This document shows, piece by piece, positions 40,809 to 51,234 of a DNA stretch of 64,000 nucleotides. Every line of letters starts with the position of its first letter. Position 1 is the first letter of the stretch. Below the pieces are notes generated by a model, which saw nothing but the letters and a program-made list of their open reading frames with translations, was not told the DNA's origin and did no database searches. Location: positions 26,432 through 90,431 of the forward strand of contig NZ_LZLE01000325.1 of NCBI RefSeq assembly GCF_001673155.1, written 5' to 3'. This DNA is from Mycobacterium sp. 1423905.2 (GTDB lineage: Bacteria; Actinomycetota; Actinomycetes; Mycobacteriales; Mycobacteriaceae). Both the position numbers and the translations under genes were made by a program.

Positions 40809-40822
40809 CTACAATCGTTGAC

Positions 40823-41404
40823 ATGCGGCGGACATCTGCGGAAACCAAGGCGGCGATCCTGGCGGCGGCGCGCGAGCGGTTCGGGACGGCCGGTTTCCAC
40901 GGGGCGACCATTCGGTCGATCGCCGCCGACGCCGGGGTGGATCCGGCGATGGTGATGCGCTACTACGGCAACAAGGACCAGTTATTCGCCGCCGCGGCGG
41001 ACTTCGACCTGCAGTTCCCCGACCTGTCCGCGGTCGATCCCGGTCAACTCGGGCGGTCGCTGGTTCGCCATTTTTTCGACCGTTGGGAAGGCGACGACGC
41101 GCTGGTCATCCTGCTGCGCTCCAGTGCCACCAATGCCGCTGCGGCGCAACGGATGCGGGAGATTTTCGGCGAACAGCTGCAACCGTTGATCGCGTCTGTG
41201 GTGCCTGCCGCCGAGGCGCCGCGGCGCGCCGGGTTGATCGCCACCCAGATCCTCGGACTGGCGTTGTGCCGCTTCGTTCTTGCCCTGCCGCCGATCGCCG
41301 ACATGGCGCGTGAGGACGTCGTCGAGTCGGTGGGTCCGACCATCGAGCGTTACCTCGGCACGGACGGGGCTCAGGCGTCGGCGGGCAACCCGATGCGGCG
41401 ATAG
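40823..41404 (+). CDS. TetR-family regulator
   Basis: A 193-residue TetR repressor with an N-terminal helix-turn-helix (AAILAAARERFGTAGFHGATIRSIAADAGVDPAMVMRYYGNKDQLFAAAA) and a helical ligand domain. The ATG at 40823 (MRRTSAETK) follows the second operator copy. It is divergent from the FAD-monooxygenase gene, which it likely regulates. The C-terminal part includes a TetR_C-type segment. Ligand unknown. Its last 34 bases overlap the end of the convergent accD3. Confidence 0.92.
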   Translation: MRRTSAETKAAILAAARERFGTAGFHGATIRSIAADAGVDPAMVMRYYGNKDQLFAAAADFDLQFPDLSAVDPGQLGRSLVRHFFDRWEGDDALVILLRSSATNAAAAQRMREIFGEQLQPLIASVVPAAEAPRRAGLIATQILGLALCRFVLALPPIADMAREDVVESVGPTIERYLGTDGAQASAGNPMRR

Positions 41405-42852
41405 CGCCGCAACCGCGCGGCAAGTCGTTCGGCGGCCGGCATCTCGCGCAGCGCGTGCACCTCAGTGGCGATCGCGGTCGCCAGTCGCTGTGAGAATTCG
41501 ACCGGCTCATCGGCGGCATCGCCATGTTCGGGCACCACGGCGTCGACGATGCCCGATCGCAACAAGTCGGCTGACCGAATGCCCTGCGCGGCAGCCAGTT
41601 CCGGTGCGTGATCGAGGTCGCGGAAGACAATCGCGCTGGCCCCCTCCGGCGGTAACGGCGCCAACCATCCGTGCAGCGCGGCCAGCACCCGGTCGGCGGG
41701 CACCATGGCCAGTGCCGGTCCGCCGCTGCCCTGGCCCAGCAATACCGACACCGTCGGGGTGTCGAGGGTAACCAATTCGGCCAAACACTGGGCGATCTGG
41801 CCCGCCAGTCCACCCTGCTCGGCTTCGGCCGACAGCGCCGGGCCGGCGGTGTCGATCACCAGGACTAGCGGCAGCTGTAGCTCGGCGGCCAGCGCCATGC
41901 CGCGTCGGGCCTCCCGTAGCGACGCGGGCCCGACGATTCCCCCGACCACACGTTGCTGCCCGAGCACCACCACCGGCTGACCGGCGAACCTGGCCAGCGC
42001 CAGCATCGTCGTCGCGGCCTCGCCGAAGCTGGTGTCGGACAACAACACTCGGTCGGTGGCGCCGTGCCGCAACAGATGCCCGACACCAGGCCGGTCGGGG
42101 CGCCGCGAGGCCAGCACCGAGTCCCAGGCGGGTACATCGGGCACCGGTTCTGGCCGTTGCGGCGGGGGCGGTGGGTCCGGTTCGTCGGAGATGACCCGCA
42201 GCGCCCGGTCGACCATCGGCCGCAGCCCCTCCAACGCGACCACACCGTCGATCACCCCGTACCGCTGCAGGTTCTCCGCGGTCTGGACTCCGGCGGGGAA
42301 CGGTTCGCCGTAGAGCAGTTGGTAGACCCGGGGGCCCAGGAAGCCGATCAGGGCGCCCGGTTCGGCCACCGTGAGGTGGCCCAACGAGCCCCAGGAGGCG
42401 AATACTCCGCCGGTGGTGGGGTTGCGCAGATAGACCAGGTAGGGCAGGTGTGCCTGCTTGTGCAGCCGGACGGCCGCGGCGATCTTCACCATCTGCAGGA
42501 ACGCGACCGTGCCCTCCTGCATGCGGGTACCACCGGAGCTGGGCGAGGCCAGCAGCGGCAGCCGTTCGGCGGTGGCCCGCTGCACCGCCGCGGTGATCCG
42601 TTCCGCGGCCGCCACCCCGATCGAACCGCCCAGGAAGCTGAATTCGCACACCACCACCGCGACGCGGCGGCCGAACACCCGCCCCTCCCCGGTCAGCACC
42701 GATTCGTCCAGGCCGCTGGCCGCTCGGGCGTCGGCCAATTCGCAGGCATAGGACTCCGAGATGGGCAGCGCGAGCGGTTCGTCATCCCAGCTGACGAAGG
42801 AACCCTCGTCGAGCACCGCATCGCGCAGTTGATCGGTCGTGATACGACTCAC
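41371..42852 (-). CDS. accD3: Acyl-CoA carboxylase carboxyltransferase AccD3
   Basis: A 493-residue carboxyltransferase with two crotonase-fold halves in one chain. The N-terminal half resembles the AccD beta subunit ([42 protein letters not shown]) and the C-terminal half the AccA alpha subunit ([45 protein letters not shown]). It may supply malonyl-CoA or another carboxyacyl-CoA; the biotin carboxylase partner is not nearby. No zinc ribbon is seen. It starts with GTG 42852. It is the Rv0904c homologue. Its start faces echA6, 27 bases away. Confidence 0.93.
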   Translation of the reverse strand: MSRITTDQLRDAVLDEGSFVSWDDEPLALPISESYACELADARAASGLDESVLTGEGRVFGRRVAVVVCEFSFLGGSIGVAAAERITAAVQRATAERLPLLASPSSGGTRMQEGTVAFLQMVKIAAAVRLHKQAHLPYLVYLRNPTTGGVFASWGSLGHLTVAEPGALIGFLGPRVYQLLYGEPFPAGVQTAENLQRYGVIDGVVALEGLRPMVDRALRVISDEPDPPPPPQRPEPVPDVPAWDSVLASRRPDRPGVGHLLRHGATDRVLLSDTSFGEAATTMLALARFAGQPVVVLGQQRVVGGIVGPASLREARRGMALAAELQLPLVLVIDTAGPALSAEAEQGGLAGQIAQCLAELVTLDTPTVSVLLGQGSGGPALAMVPADRVLAALHGWLAPLPPEGASAIVFRDLDHAPELAAAQGIRSADLLRSGIVDAVVPEHGDAADEPVEFSQRLATAIATEVHALREMPAAERLAARLRRYRRIGLPADA

Positions 42853-42879
42853 CCAACGAGGCTATATATCCTGGCCCCC

Positions 42880-43611
42880 ATGATCGGTGTCACCCAGACC
42901 GAAGCCGTGCTGACCATTGAGTTACAGCGGCCCGAGCGGCGTAACGCGCTGAACTCCCAGCTGGTCGAGGACCTGCGCGAGGCCGTGCTGAAGGCCGGCG
43001 ACGGGGAGATCCGCGCCATCGTGTTGACCGGCCAGGGCAGCGTCTTCTGCGCCGGTGCGGACCTCAGCGGCGACGCGTTCGCCGCCGACTATCCCGACCG
43101 GCTGGTCGAGCTGCACAAGGTTCTCGACGCGGCGCCGATTCCCATCGTCGGCGCCATCAACGGCCCGGCCATCGGCGCTGGCTTGCAGCTGGCCATGCAG
43201 TGTGACCTGCGGGTGGTCTCACCGGACGCCTTCTTCCAATTCCCGACATCGAAGTACGGGCTGGCCCTGGACAACTGGAGCATCCGGCGACTGAGCTCGC
43301 TGGTCGGCCACGGCCGGGCGCGGGCAATGCTGCTGGCCGCGGAGAAGCTGAGCGCCGAGGTGGCGCTGCAGACCGGGATGGCCAACCGGATCGGCACCTT
43401 GGCCGACGCGCAGGCCTGGGCCGCCGAGATTGCCGGCCTGGCCCCGCTGGCCATCCAGCACGCCAAGCGGGTGCTCAACGACGACGGCTCCATCGAGGAA
43501 GCCTGGCCGGTGCACAAAGAGCTTTTCGACAAGGCCTGGGGCAGCCAGGATGTTATCGAGGCACAGGTCGCCCGCATCGAGAAGCGACCGCCGCGATTCC
43601 AGGGGGCATAA
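42880..43611 (+). CDS. echA6: Crotonase-fold protein EchA6
   Basis: A 243-residue crotonase-family protein. In M. tuberculosis EchA6 lacks hydratase activity and shuttles acyl-CoA toward FAS-II for mycolic acid synthesis. The oxyanion-hole motif is [12 protein letters not shown], with [12 protein letters not shown] for CoA binding. The ATG at 42880 ([22 protein letters not shown]) gives the family length. TATATC (42865-42870) just upstream could be a -10 box giving a near-leaderless transcript. It is divergent from accD3 and 4 bases before the next gene's start, so both probably share a promoter. Confidence 0.93.
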   Translation: MIGVTQTEAVLTIELQRPERRNALNSQLVEDLREAVLKAGDGEIRAIVLTGQGSVFCAGADLSGDAFAADYPDRLVELHKVLDAAPIPIVGAINGPAIGAGLQLAMQCDLRVVSPDAFFQFPTSKYGLALDNWSIRRLSSLVGHGRARAMLLAAEKLSAEVALQTGMANRIGTLADAQAWAAEIAGLAPLAIQHAKRVLNDDGSIEEAWPVHKELFDKAWGSQDVIEAQVARIEKRPPRFQGA

Positions 43612-43615
43612 GACT

Positions 43616-44728
43616 ATGACGCGCCGAGCGCTCCGACTGGCGGCCGGCACGGCCTCCTTGGCGGCCGGCAGCTGGGTATTGCGGGCGCTGCACGGTACGC
43701 CGTCGGCGCTGGGCGCTGACCCGACGGCCATCCGGGCGGTTTCGGAGGGGTCGCCCAATTACCACGACGGTGTCTTCGAAAACGTCGAACCGGCGTCGAT
43801 GATCAACATGGACGCTGAGCAGCTGCGGCTGATCGCGTGGGAGTTCATGGGTTCCCGGGGCGCCAGCCGGCCGGCGGCACCGATTCCGCTGGCCGCCCCG
43901 GAGATCTACCAGGGCGAGCCGACCCCGCTGGCGGTCAGCTGGTTCGGCCATTCCACGGCGCTGCTGGAGATCGACGGTTACCGCATCCTGACCGACCCGG
44001 TGTGGAGCAACCGATGCTCGCCGTCGGACATCGTCGGCCCGCAACGGCTGCATCCGCCCCCGGTCCAACTGGAAGGCCTGCCGGCCATCGACGCGGTGGT
44101 CATCAGCCATGACCACTACGACCATCTCGACATCGACACTGTCGCCGCGTTGGTTCGCACGCAACGGGCCCCGTTCTTCGTGCCGCTCGGGGTAGGCGCG
44201 CACCTGCGCGCCTGGGGCGTGCCCGAACACCGGATCGTCGAGCTCGACTGGAACCAGAGCGGCACGCTGCACGAGCTGACCATCGTCTGTGTGCCGGCGC
44301 GGCACTTTTCCGGCCGGTTCCTGAGCCGCAACAACACCTTGTGGGCATCGTGGGCGTTCGTCGGGCCCAGCCATCGCGCCTACTTCGGCGGCGACACCGG
44401 CTATACCAAGAGCTTCGCCGAGATTGGCGCCGACCACGGTCCGTTCGATGTGACCCTGATGCCGGTCGGCGCCTACAACACGGCCTGGCCGGACATTCAC
44501 ATGAATCCCGAAGAGGCGGTTCGCGCCCACCTGGATGTCACCGACGGCGGCCTCCTGGTGCCGGTGCACTGGGGCACCTTCCGGCTGGCCCCGCACCCCT
44601 GGGCCGAGCCGATCGAGCGGGTGCTCGAAGCGGCCGAGCCCGCCGGTGTTCAGGTGGCCGTGCCCATGCCCGGGCAGCGGATCGACCCGACCGGGCCGCT
44701 GCGATTCCACCCGTGGTGGCGGCTCTGA
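43616..44728 (+). CDS. Metallo-beta-lactamase-fold protein, NAPE-PLD-like (Rv0906-like)
   Basis: A 370-residue protein with an N-terminal hydrophobic twin-arginine-like region (MTRRALRLAAGTASLAAGSW) that may be a signal peptide or membrane anchor. The metal motif HDHYDHLD is clear, with preceding SWFGHSTALLEIDGYRILTDPVW and following YFGGDTGYTKSFAEIG. It belongs to the group around N-acyl-phosphatidylethanolamine phospholipase D/UlaG. The C-terminal VPVHWGTFRLAPHPWAEPIERV is the third metal-ligand region. It starts 4 bases after echA6. Substrate is not known; a lipid phosphodiester is plausible. Confidence 0.88.
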   Translation: MTRRALRLAAGTASLAAGSWVLRALHGTPSALGADPTAIRAVSEGSPNYHDGVFENVEPASMINMDAEQLRLIAWEFMGSRGASRPAAPIPLAAPEIYQGEPTPLAVSWFGHSTALLEIDGYRILTDPVWSNRCSPSDIVGPQRLHPPPVQLEGLPAIDAVVISHDHYDHLDIDTVAALVRTQRAPFFVPLGVGAHLRAWGVPEHRIVELDWNQSGTLHELTIVCVPARHFSGRFLSRNNTLWASWAFVGPSHRAYFGGDTGYTKSFAEIGADHGPFDVTLMPVGAYNTAWPDIHMNPEEAVRAHLDVTDGGLLVPVHWGTFRLAPHPWAEPIERVLEAAEPAGVQVAVPMPGQRIDPTGPLRFHPWWRL

Positions 44729-44759
44729 ATCCGTAGCGCGCCAGGCTAGTGTGCGGGCC

Positions 44760-46343
44760 ATGACCAAACGTGCGGCCAAAGCCGCCATCGTGGCCCTCGT
44801 GCTGGCCCTCGTGGGTTGCAATCCGGCGCGACCGGTTGCCAACCCGCCGGCGTCGTCGTCGACACTTCCACCCGGTGAAGTGTCAGCGGTGGACATCCCG
44901 GAAAGCCGCATCAACGACGCCATCGCCAAGGTCGACGGCCTCGTCGCTGACCTGATGAAGAACAGCGGCATCCCCGGCATGGCCGTCGCCGTCGTCCATG
45001 GTGGAAAGACCGTGTACGCCAAAGGGTTTGGAGTCAAGGACGTCGCCAAAGGCGACGCCGCGGGCAACAAGGTCGACCCAGACACCGTCTTCCAGTTGGC
45101 ATCGCTGTCCAAGTCGGTCGGCGCCAGCGTGATCGCCCATCAGGTGACCGATAAGGCCATTACCTGGGACACCCCCGTTGCCGCCAAGCTGCCCTCGTTC
45201 GCGCTCAGCGACCCCTACGTCACCAGTCATGTCACCGTCGCCGACCTCTATTCGCACCGCTCCGGGCTGCCCGACCACGCCGGTGACCCGTTGGAGGACC
45301 TGGGCTACGACCGCCAGCAGGTGTTGGGCAGCCTCAAGCTGCTTCCCCTGGCGCCGTTTCGAATCACTTACGCCTACACCAACTTCGGCGTGACTGCGGC
45401 GGCCGAGGCGGTTGCCGCCGCGGCCGGCAAATCATGGGAGGACCTCTCCGACGAGGTGCTCTATCGGCCGATGGGCATGGCGTCGACCAGTTCGAGATTC
45501 GCCGACTTCATCGCCAGGCCCAATCACGCCGTCAACCATGTCAAAGTCGGCGACAAGTGGGAGGCACGCTTCCAACGTGATCCCGACGCCCAGTCACCCG
45601 CCGGTGGGGTCAGCTCGTCGATCAACGACATGGCGCGCTGGCTGACCATGGTGTCGGCCAACGGCACCTACAACGGTCAGCGGATCGCGTCGCCGGAAGC
45701 ACTGTTGCCCGCCTACACCCCGCAGATCGTGTCCAGCCCGCCGAAGACGCCGAAGGACCGCGCCGGCTTCTACGGACACGGCTTCGACGTGTCGGTCACC
45801 TCCTCGGGACGCACCCAGTACAGCCACTCCGGCGCGTTCGAGCTCGGTGCGGCAACGAACTTCGTGGTCTTGCCGTCCGCAGACCTGGCCATCATCGCGC
45901 TGACCAACGCCGCCCCCGTCGGGGTACCGGAGACGCTGACGGCCGACTTCATGGACCTCGTGCAGTACGGGCAGGTCCGAGAGGACTGGGCGACGCTGTA
46001 CAAGAATGCGTTCGCCGCGATGAGCGCGCCACAGGGCGCGCTGGTCGGCAAGCAGCCCCCGGCGAATCCCGCGCCGGCGCGCCCTCTTGCCGACTACGTC
46101 GGCGTCTACGCCAACGACTACTGGGGCCCGGCCACCGTCACCGATCATGATGGCCGACTGCAATTGGCGCTGGGTCCGAAGAACTTCACGGTCGATCTGA
46201 CCCACTGGGACGGTGACACGTTCACCTTCGGCTTGTCCACCGAGAACGCCCCGCCGGGAACAATCTCCCAAGCCGTATTCTCCGGCGCCACGCTGAACCT
46301 CGAATACTACGACGACAACAAGCTCGGGACCTTCACCCGATGA
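44760..46343 (+). CDS. Lipoprotein serine hydrolase, class C beta-lactamase/esterase family (Rv0907-like)
   Basis: A 527-residue lipoprotein. The signal peptide ends in the lipobox LVGC (Cys near residue 20). The catalytic SxxK motif is SLSKSVG, with the YAYTNFG (YxN) motif following and [14 protein letters not shown] as the third element. A C-terminal domain of about 100 residues (from [18 protein letters not shown]) is beta-rich. The family includes penicillin-binding-protein-like hydrolases and esterases. TAGTGT (44747-44752) 7 bases before the ATG suggests a leaderless transcript. The stop overlaps the ctpE start. Confidence 0.9.
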   Translation: MTKRAAKAAIVALVLALVGCNPARPVANPPASSSTLPPGEVSAVDIPESRINDAIAKVDGLVADLMKNSGIPGMAVAVVHGGKTVYAKGFGVKDVAKGDAAGNKVDPDTVFQLASLSKSVGASVIAHQVTDKAITWDTPVAAKLPSFALSDPYVTSHVTVADLYSHRSGLPDHAGDPLEDLGYDRQQVLGSLKLLPLAPFRITYAYTNFGVTAAAEAVAAAAGKSWEDLSDEVLYRPMGMASTSSRFADFIARPNHAVNHVKVGDKWEARFQRDPDAQSPAGGVSSSINDMARWLTMVSANGTYNGQRIASPEALLPAYTPQIVSSPPKTPKDRAGFYGHGFDVSVTSSGRTQYSHSGAFELGAATNFVVLPSADLAIIALTNAAPVGVPETLTADFMDLVQYGQVREDWATLYKNAFAAMSAPQGALVGKQPPANPAPARPLADYVGVYANDYWGPATVTDHDGRLQLALGPKNFTVDLTHWDGDTFTFGLSTENAPPGTISQAVFSGATLNLEYYDDNKLGTFTR

Positions 46344-48709
46344 CTACCGGGCTGACCGATGCGCAGGTGGCGCAACGGGTTTCGGAGGGCAAGACCAACA
46401 ACGTCCCCGACCGCGCCACCCGCAGCATCGCGCATATCGTCCGGGCCAACGTCTTCACCCGAATCAACGCCATCCTCGGTGTGCTGCTGATCATCGTGCT
46501 GGTCACGGGCTCGGTCATCAACGGGCTGTTCGGCTTACTCATCATCGCCAACAGCATCATCGGCATGGTCCAGGAAATCCGGGCCAAACAAACCCTGGAC
46601 AAGCTGGCGATCGTCGGCCAAGCAAAGCCCATGGTGCGCAGGCAATCCGGCGTGCAGCTGTTGTCGCCCGACGAGGTTGTGCTCGACGACATCATCGAAC
46701 TCGGGCCGGGCGATCAAATCGTCGTCGACGGCGAGGTCGTCGAGGAAGAGAACCTAGAGGTGGACGAGTCCCTGTTGACCGGGGAGGCCGACCCGATCGC
46801 CAAAGACGCCGGTGATCCGGTGATGTCGGGCAGTTTCGTGGTCGCGGGGACCGGCGCCTACCGCGCCACCAAGGTGGGCGGCCAGGCTTATGCGGCCCAG
46901 CTCGCCGCCGAGGCCGCCAAGTTCACCTTGGTGAAATCCGAACTGCGCAACGGCATCAACAGAATTCTGCAGTTCGTCACCTACCTGTTGATCCCCGCTG
47001 GTCTGCTCACCATCTACACCCAGCTGTTCACCACCAAAGCGGGCTGGCGAGACTCGGTGCTGCGCATGGTCGGCGCGCTGGTGCCGATGGTGCCCGAAGG
47101 TCTGGTGTTGATGACCTCGATCGCGTTCGCGGTCGGGGTCATCCGCCTCGGTCAACGCCGCTGCCTGGTCCAGGAATTGCCGGCCATCGAGGGGTTGGCC
47201 CGGGTCGACGTGGTGTGCGCGGACAAGACGGGCACCTTGACCGAAAGCGGCATGCGGGTCGCCGACATCCAGCCACTGCAGTCCGACGTTCAGGCGGCCG
47301 ACGCCCTCGCCGCGCTGGCCGCCGCGGACACCCGCCCCAACGCCAGCATGCGAGCCATCGCCGAAGCCTACGACTCGCCGCCCGGTTGGACCCCCACTGC
47401 CACCCGGCCATTCAAGTCCGCGACCAAGTGGAGCGGTGTGTCGTTCGGTGCCCACGGCAACTGGGTCATCGGCGCACCCGATGTACTGCTCGACCCCGAC
47501 TCCGCCGCCGCCGAACAGGCCGATGAAATCGGGCGACAGGGCCTGCGGGTACTGCTGCTGGGCGCAAGCGATCTGGCCGTGGACCATCCCGACGCGCCCG
47601 GCAACCTCACCCCGGTCGCGCTGGTGGTCCTCGAGCAGAAAGTGCGTCCCGACGCCCGCGACACCATCGAATATTTCGCCGCACAAGGTGTTTCGGTCAA
47701 GGTGATCTCCGGCGACAACGCGGTGTCGGTCGGTGCGGTCGCCGACAAACTCGGTCTGCACGGACACACCATGGACGCTCGCCAATTGCCCACGGGCCCA
47801 CCCGAACTGGCCGACGCGCTGGATTCCTACACCACCTTCGGCCGGGTCCGGCCGGACCAGAAACGGGCCATCGTGCACGCGCTGCAATCACATGGCCACA
47901 ACGTCGCCATGACCGGCGACGGCGTGAACGACGTGCTGGCTCTCAAGGACGCCGACATCGGTGTCGCCATGGGCGCGGGCAGCCCGGCGTCGCGAGCGGT
48001 GGCGCAGATCGTGTTGCTGGACAACAAGTTCGCCACACTGCCGTATGTCGTCGGTGAGGGGAGGCGGGTCATCGGCAACATCGAGCGCGTCGCCAACCTG
48101 TTCCTCACCAAGACGGTCTATTCAGCGCTGTTGGCGCTGCTGGTGGGCTTGGAATGCTTACTGGCCAAGCCGTTGGGCGCCGATCCGCTGCTCTACCCGT
48201 TCCAGCCCATCCACGTCACCATCGCCGCCTGGTTCACTATCGGCATCCCGTCGTTCATCCTGTCGCTGGCCCCCAACAACGAGCGCGCCTACCCGGGCTT
48301 CGTGCGGCGGGTGCTGACCTCAGCCCTGCCGTCCGGACTGATCGTCGGCGTCGCCACGTTCATCTCCTACCTGACGGCCTACCACGGCCGCCACGCGACT
48401 TGGGCGGAGCAGGACCAAGCCTCGACGGCGGCGCTGATCACTTTGCTGATGACAGCGTTGTGGGTGCTCGCGGTGGTGGCCCGGCCCTACCAGTGGTGGC
48501 GGCTGGGCCTGGTCGCCGCCTCAGCGCTGGCCTACCTGCTGATCTTCTCCCTGCCGCTGGCCCGGGAGAAGTTCTTCCTGGACCCGTCGAATCTGACCGT
48601 CACCTCGACCGCGTTGGGGATCGGGGTGCTCGGGGCGGCCATGATCGAGGCCACCTGGTGGATCCGGGCGAGGATGCTGGGCGTTCAACCGCGGTTGTGG
48701 CGCGACTAG
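46340..48709 (+). CDS. ctpE: P-type ATPase CtpE
   Basis: A 789-residue P-type cation ATPase. In M. smegmatis CtpE imports calcium. The phosphorylation motif [10 protein letters not shown] has Asp295. Other motifs are [12 protein letters not shown] (actuator TGE), [49 protein letters not shown] (hinge), and [10 protein letters not shown] in the transmembrane ion site. The N-terminus lacks heavy-metal-binding CxxC motifs. Its ATG overlaps the lipoprotein stop (ATGA), so translation is coupled. It matches Rv0908 (797 residues, from memory). Confidence 0.95.
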   Translation: MTTGLTDAQVAQRVSEGKTNNVPDRATRSIAHIVRANVFTRINAILGVLLIIVLVTGSVINGLFGLLIIANSIIGMVQEIRAKQTLDKLAIVGQAKPMVRRQSGVQLLSPDEVVLDDIIELGPGDQIVVDGEVVEEENLEVDESLLTGEADPIAKDAGDPVMSGSFVVAGTGAYRATKVGGQAYAAQLAAEAAKFTLVKSELRNGINRILQFVTYLLIPAGLLTIYTQLFTTKAGWRDSVLRMVGALVPMVPEGLVLMTSIAFAVGVIRLGQRRCLVQELPAIEGLARVDVVCADKTGTLTESGMRVADIQPLQSDVQAADALAALAAADTRPNASMRAIAEAYDSPPGWTPTATRPFKSATKWSGVSFGAHGNWVIGAPDVLLDPDSAAAEQADEIGRQGLRVLLLGASDLAVDHPDAPGNLTPVALVVLEQKVRPDARDTIEYFAAQGVSVKVISGDNAVSVGAVADKLGLHGHTMDARQLPTGPPELADALDSYTTFGRVRPDQKRAIVHALQSHGHNVAMTGDGVNDVLALKDADIGVAMGAGSPASRAVAQIVLLDNKFATLPYVVGEGRRVIGNIERVANLFLTKTVYSALLALLVGLECLLAKPLGADPLLYPFQPIHVTIAAWFTIGIPSFILSLAPNNERAYPGFVRRVLTSALPSGLIVGVATFISYLTAYHGRHATWAEQDQASTAALITLLMTALWVLAVVARPYQWWRLGLVAASALAYLLIFSLPLAREKFFLDPSNLTVTSTALGIGVLGAAMIEATWWIRARMLGVQPRLWRD

Positions 48710-48784
48710 CGCCGCTTAGTAAGGTTTCACCAGCACAAGGGCTCGTTATGGACAGGCCGAGCCCGGGGGAAGGACGGTACCCGC

Positions 48785-48964
48785 ATGGGATTCGTGGACA
48801 AGGCCAAAGACCTGCTGGCCCAAAACGCCGACAAGGTCGAGACCGCAATCAGCAAAGCCGGCGAGTTCGTCGACGAAAAGACTCAAGGCAAGTACACCGA
48901 CACCATCCACAAGGTGCAGGAACAAGCCAGGAAAGTCGTCGACACCGGCGAACAGCAGAGCTGA
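48785..48964 (+). CDS. Small antitoxin-like protein (Rv0909-like)
   Basis: A 59-residue helical, charged protein: [59 protein letters not shown]. The ATG at 48785 follows GGGGGAAGGA. From memory, the M. tuberculosis homologue is the antitoxin of the Rv0909-Rv0910 pair. The repeated hydrophobic spacing gives an amphipathic helix. The following toxin-like gene begins 4 bases after its stop. Confidence 0.85.
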   Translation: MGFVDKAKDLLAQNADKVETAISKAGEFVDEKTQGKYTDTIHKVQEQARKVVDTGEQQS

Positions 48965-48968
48965 GCAC

Positions 48969-49424
48969 ATGGCGAAACTTTCTGGATCCATCGACGTCCC
49001 ACTGCCGCCGGAGGAGGCGTGGCAGCACGCCTCCGACCTGTCCCGCTACAAGGAGTGGCTGACCATCCATAAGGTGTGGCGCAGTCCGCTGCCCGACACC
49101 ATCGACAAGGGCACGGTGGTCGAGTCCTACGTCGAAGTCAAAGGCATGCCCAACCGCATCAAGTGGACGGTGGTGCGATACAAGCCGCCGGAAGGCATGA
49201 CGCTCAACGGCGACGGGGTCGGCGGGGTGAAGGTCAAGCTGATGGCCAAGGTGGCCCCGAAGGGCGACGGTTCGGTGGTCAGCTTCGACGTGCACCTCGG
49301 CGGTCCGGCGCTGTTCGGTCCCATCGGCATGGTGGTGGCGGCGGCGCTGAAGACCGACATCCGGGAGTCGATGCAGAACTTCCTGGCGGTTTTCGCCGGT
49401 TCGGAGCGCAAGCCGTCGGTGTGA
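48969..49424 (+). CDS. SRPBCC protein, toxin of the Rv0909-Rv0910-type pair
   Basis: A 151-residue SRPBCC-fold protein: MAKLSGSIDVPLPPEEAWQHASDLSRYKEW, then strands KWTVVRYKPPEGMTLNGDGVGGVKVKLMAKV, and a C-terminal helix ESMQNFLAVFAGSE. The M. tuberculosis homologue, Rv0910, is reported as a toxin countered by Rv0909. The mechanism is not apparent from sequence. The gene is coupled to the small upstream gene by a 4-base gap. Confidence 0.87.
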   Translation: MAKLSGSIDVPLPPEEAWQHASDLSRYKEWLTIHKVWRSPLPDTIDKGTVVESYVEVKGMPNRIKWTVVRYKPPEGMTLNGDGVGGVKVKLMAKVAPKGDGSVVSFDVHLGGPALFGPIGMVVAAALKTDIRESMQNFLAVFAGSERKPSV

Positions 49425-49501
49425 GGCGATGAGTTTGGCCCCCGTGGCCAGTCGGTATAGCTGAACCCCGCTTGGGGAGCCGACTACACGAGGAGGTCAT
49501 C

Positions 49502-50278
49502 GTGCCCATCCGTACCCGCGCGCCGCTGGGCGCTCCTTGCTGGATCGACCTGACGACATCGGACATCGACCGCGCCCAAGACTTCTACGGCACCGTCTTC
49601 GGGTGGGCCTTCGAGTCCGCCGGACCTGAATACGGCGGCTACGTGAACGCCGCCAAGGACGGGCACCCCGTCGCCGGGCTGATGGCCAACCGGCCGGAGT
49701 TCGGATACCCCGACCGGTGGGCCACCTATTTCCGCACGGACGACATCGATGCGACGTTCGCCAAGGTCGGCCCGGCCGGAGGGGCGCAGTGCGTCGCCCC
49801 GATGGAGATCCCGGCCAAGGGCTTCATGGCCGTGGCCACCGATCCCTCGGGCGCAGATTTCGGCATGTGGCAGCCGCTGGAACACCGCGGTTACGAGATC
49901 ATCGGTGAGGCCGGCGCACCGGTGTGGCACCAACTGACCACCAGCGATTACCGCGCCGCCGTCGACTTCTACCGCGCGGTGTTCGACTGGCGCACCGAGC
50001 AGGTGGGCGACACCGACGAGTTTCGTTACACCACAGCTTCATTCGGCGACGAACAGTTGCTCGGCGTGATGGACGGAGCGGCAATGCTCGGTGCGAAGAC
50101 GCCATCACAGTGGAGCATCTTCTTCGGTGCCCACGACGTGGACAAGGCGCTGCAGTTGATCACCGACCACGGCGGCGCTGTGCTGCGTGGCGCCGAGGAC
50201 ACCCCATATGGGCGTCTGGCCGCGGCCAGCGACCCCACGGGCGTCGTCTTCAACCTGTCGTCGCTGCAGCAGGGCTAG
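49502..50278 (+). CDS. Two-domain VOC (glyoxalase-like) protein (Rv0911-like)
   Basis: A 258-residue protein with two tandem VOC modules: the first begins PCWIDLTTSDIDRAQDFYGTVFGW (about 12-125), the second WHQLTTSDYRAAVDFYRAVFDWR (about 140-258). The CFP-30B/glyoxalase-type group has this arrangement. The start is GTG 49502 with AGGAGG (49491-49496) ahead. Each module carries a possible metal-binding His or Glu, but ligands are not certain. Function unknown. It converges on the cupin gene with overlapping stops. Confidence 0.88.
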   Translation: MPIRTRAPLGAPCWIDLTTSDIDRAQDFYGTVFGWAFESAGPEYGGYVNAAKDGHPVAGLMANRPEFGYPDRWATYFRTDDIDATFAKVGPAGGAQCVAPMEIPAKGFMAVATDPSGADFGMWQPLEHRGYEIIGEAGAPVWHQLTTSDYRAAVDFYRAVFDWRTEQVGDTDEFRYTTASFGDEQLLGVMDGAAMLGAKTPSQWSIFFGAHDVDKALQLITDHGGAVLRGAEDTPYGRLAAASDPTGVVFNLSSLQQG

Positions 50279-50718
50279 CCGTCCGGGTCGAGCACGAAGT
50301 CGTCGTCGTCGAAACCGGGCACCACGACACAACTGACCAGGCTGGGCGCCTCGTCACGCGGTCGGGCGCGCTGCCAGTGGCCGGCCGGCACCAAGATTTG
50401 CGGCCGTTCGCCGGCGAGGATGTCACCGCCCAGCACATGGGTTGTGGCGTCGTGCTTTTCGGCCCGGGTCTCGAGCAGCACCGGACTGCCGCGATGGTGC
50501 AGCCACAACTCCTGACCGCGCACGCTGTGCCATGCCGATCGTTCACCCGGCATCAGTAGGTGCAAGATCGCCGAGGCGGCATGGCGCTGGCCGGGATAGC
50601 CGGGCGGCAAGCCGGCCCGCTCGACGATCAGATCGCTGCTCCACGTCCGGCGGAACCAGCCGCCTTCGGGATGCGGAGCCAGATCCAGCCCGCGTGCCCA
50701 CTCGGGGAGTTCGGCCAT
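50275..50718 (-). CDS. Cupin protein, DUF985 family
   Basis: A 147-residue single-domain cupin: LDLAPHPEGGWFRRTWSS, ASAILHLLMPGERSAWHSVRGQELWLHHRGSPVLL, then GGDILAGERPQILVPAGHWQRARP. The conserved HPEGG and WHS motifs fit DUF985, whose members are metal-containing epimerase-like or unknown enzymes. The start (MAELPEWARG) is at 50718. It lies between two convergent/divergent genes and has no operon partner. I do not recall an orthologue at this spot in M. tuberculosis. Confidence 0.85.
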   Translation of the reverse strand: MAELPEWARGLDLAPHPEGGWFRRTWSSDLIVERAGLPPGYPGQRHAASAILHLLMPGERSAWHSVRGQELWLHHRGSPVLLETRAEKHDATTHVLGGDILAGERPQILVPAGHWQRARPRDEAPSLVSCVVVPGFDDDDFVLDPDG

Positions 50719-50801
50719 CGCTGCTCCACCTCTCGATCGGACTGCTCGCTGCTGCGCGTGCCGAGCGCACGCAGCCGCACCACCCTATTAACCTCGCACC
50801 T

Positions 50802-51230
50802 ATGAGTCGCCGCTTGCGCCCCGGCTGGTTGGTGGCCTGCTGCGCCCTGGTGTTGGCCGTCAGCACCTGGCTGCCCTGGCTGACGACGCAGGTCAACGGC
50901 GGCGGTTGGGCCAACGCCATCGGAGGCACCCACGGCAGTCTGGTGTTACCCCGCGGCTTCGGTGCTGGTCAGCTCATCGTCTTGCTGTCCTCGTCGCTGA
51001 TCGTGGCCGGCGCAATGGTGGGCCGCGGGTTGTCGGTCAAGCTTTCTTCGGTTGCGGCGCTGGTGGTTTCGCTGCTCATCGGCGCGCTGACGGTGTGGTA
51101 CTACCGGGTCAACGTCAAGCCACCCGTCTTGGCCGAGTACGGGCTCTATGTCGGCGCCGCCAGTGCCGGGTGCGCGCTGGTGTGCTCGCTGTGGGCGTTG
51201 ACCGCGGCGCTGGCCGGTGGTCGTCGCTGA
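50802..51230 (+). CDS. Four-helix membrane protein (Rv0912-like)
   Basis: A 142-residue membrane protein with four predicted helices (WLVACCALVLAVSTWLPWLT, LIVLLSSSLIVAGAMVG, SSVAALVVSLLIGALTVWYY, LYVGAASAGCALVCSLWALT). The first loop contains TTQVNGGGWANAIGGTHGSL. Function unknown. TAACCT (50789-50794) lies 7 bases before the ATG, consistent with a leaderless transcript. The 83-base gap upstream separates it from the divergent cupin gene. Confidence 0.85.
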   Translation: MSRRLRPGWLVACCALVLAVSTWLPWLTTQVNGGGWANAIGGTHGSLVLPRGFGAGQLIVLLSSSLIVAGAMVGRGLSVKLSSVAALVVSLLIGALTVWYYRVNVKPPVLAEYGLYVGAASAGCALVCSLWALTAALAGGRR

Positions 51231-51234
51231 CGGT

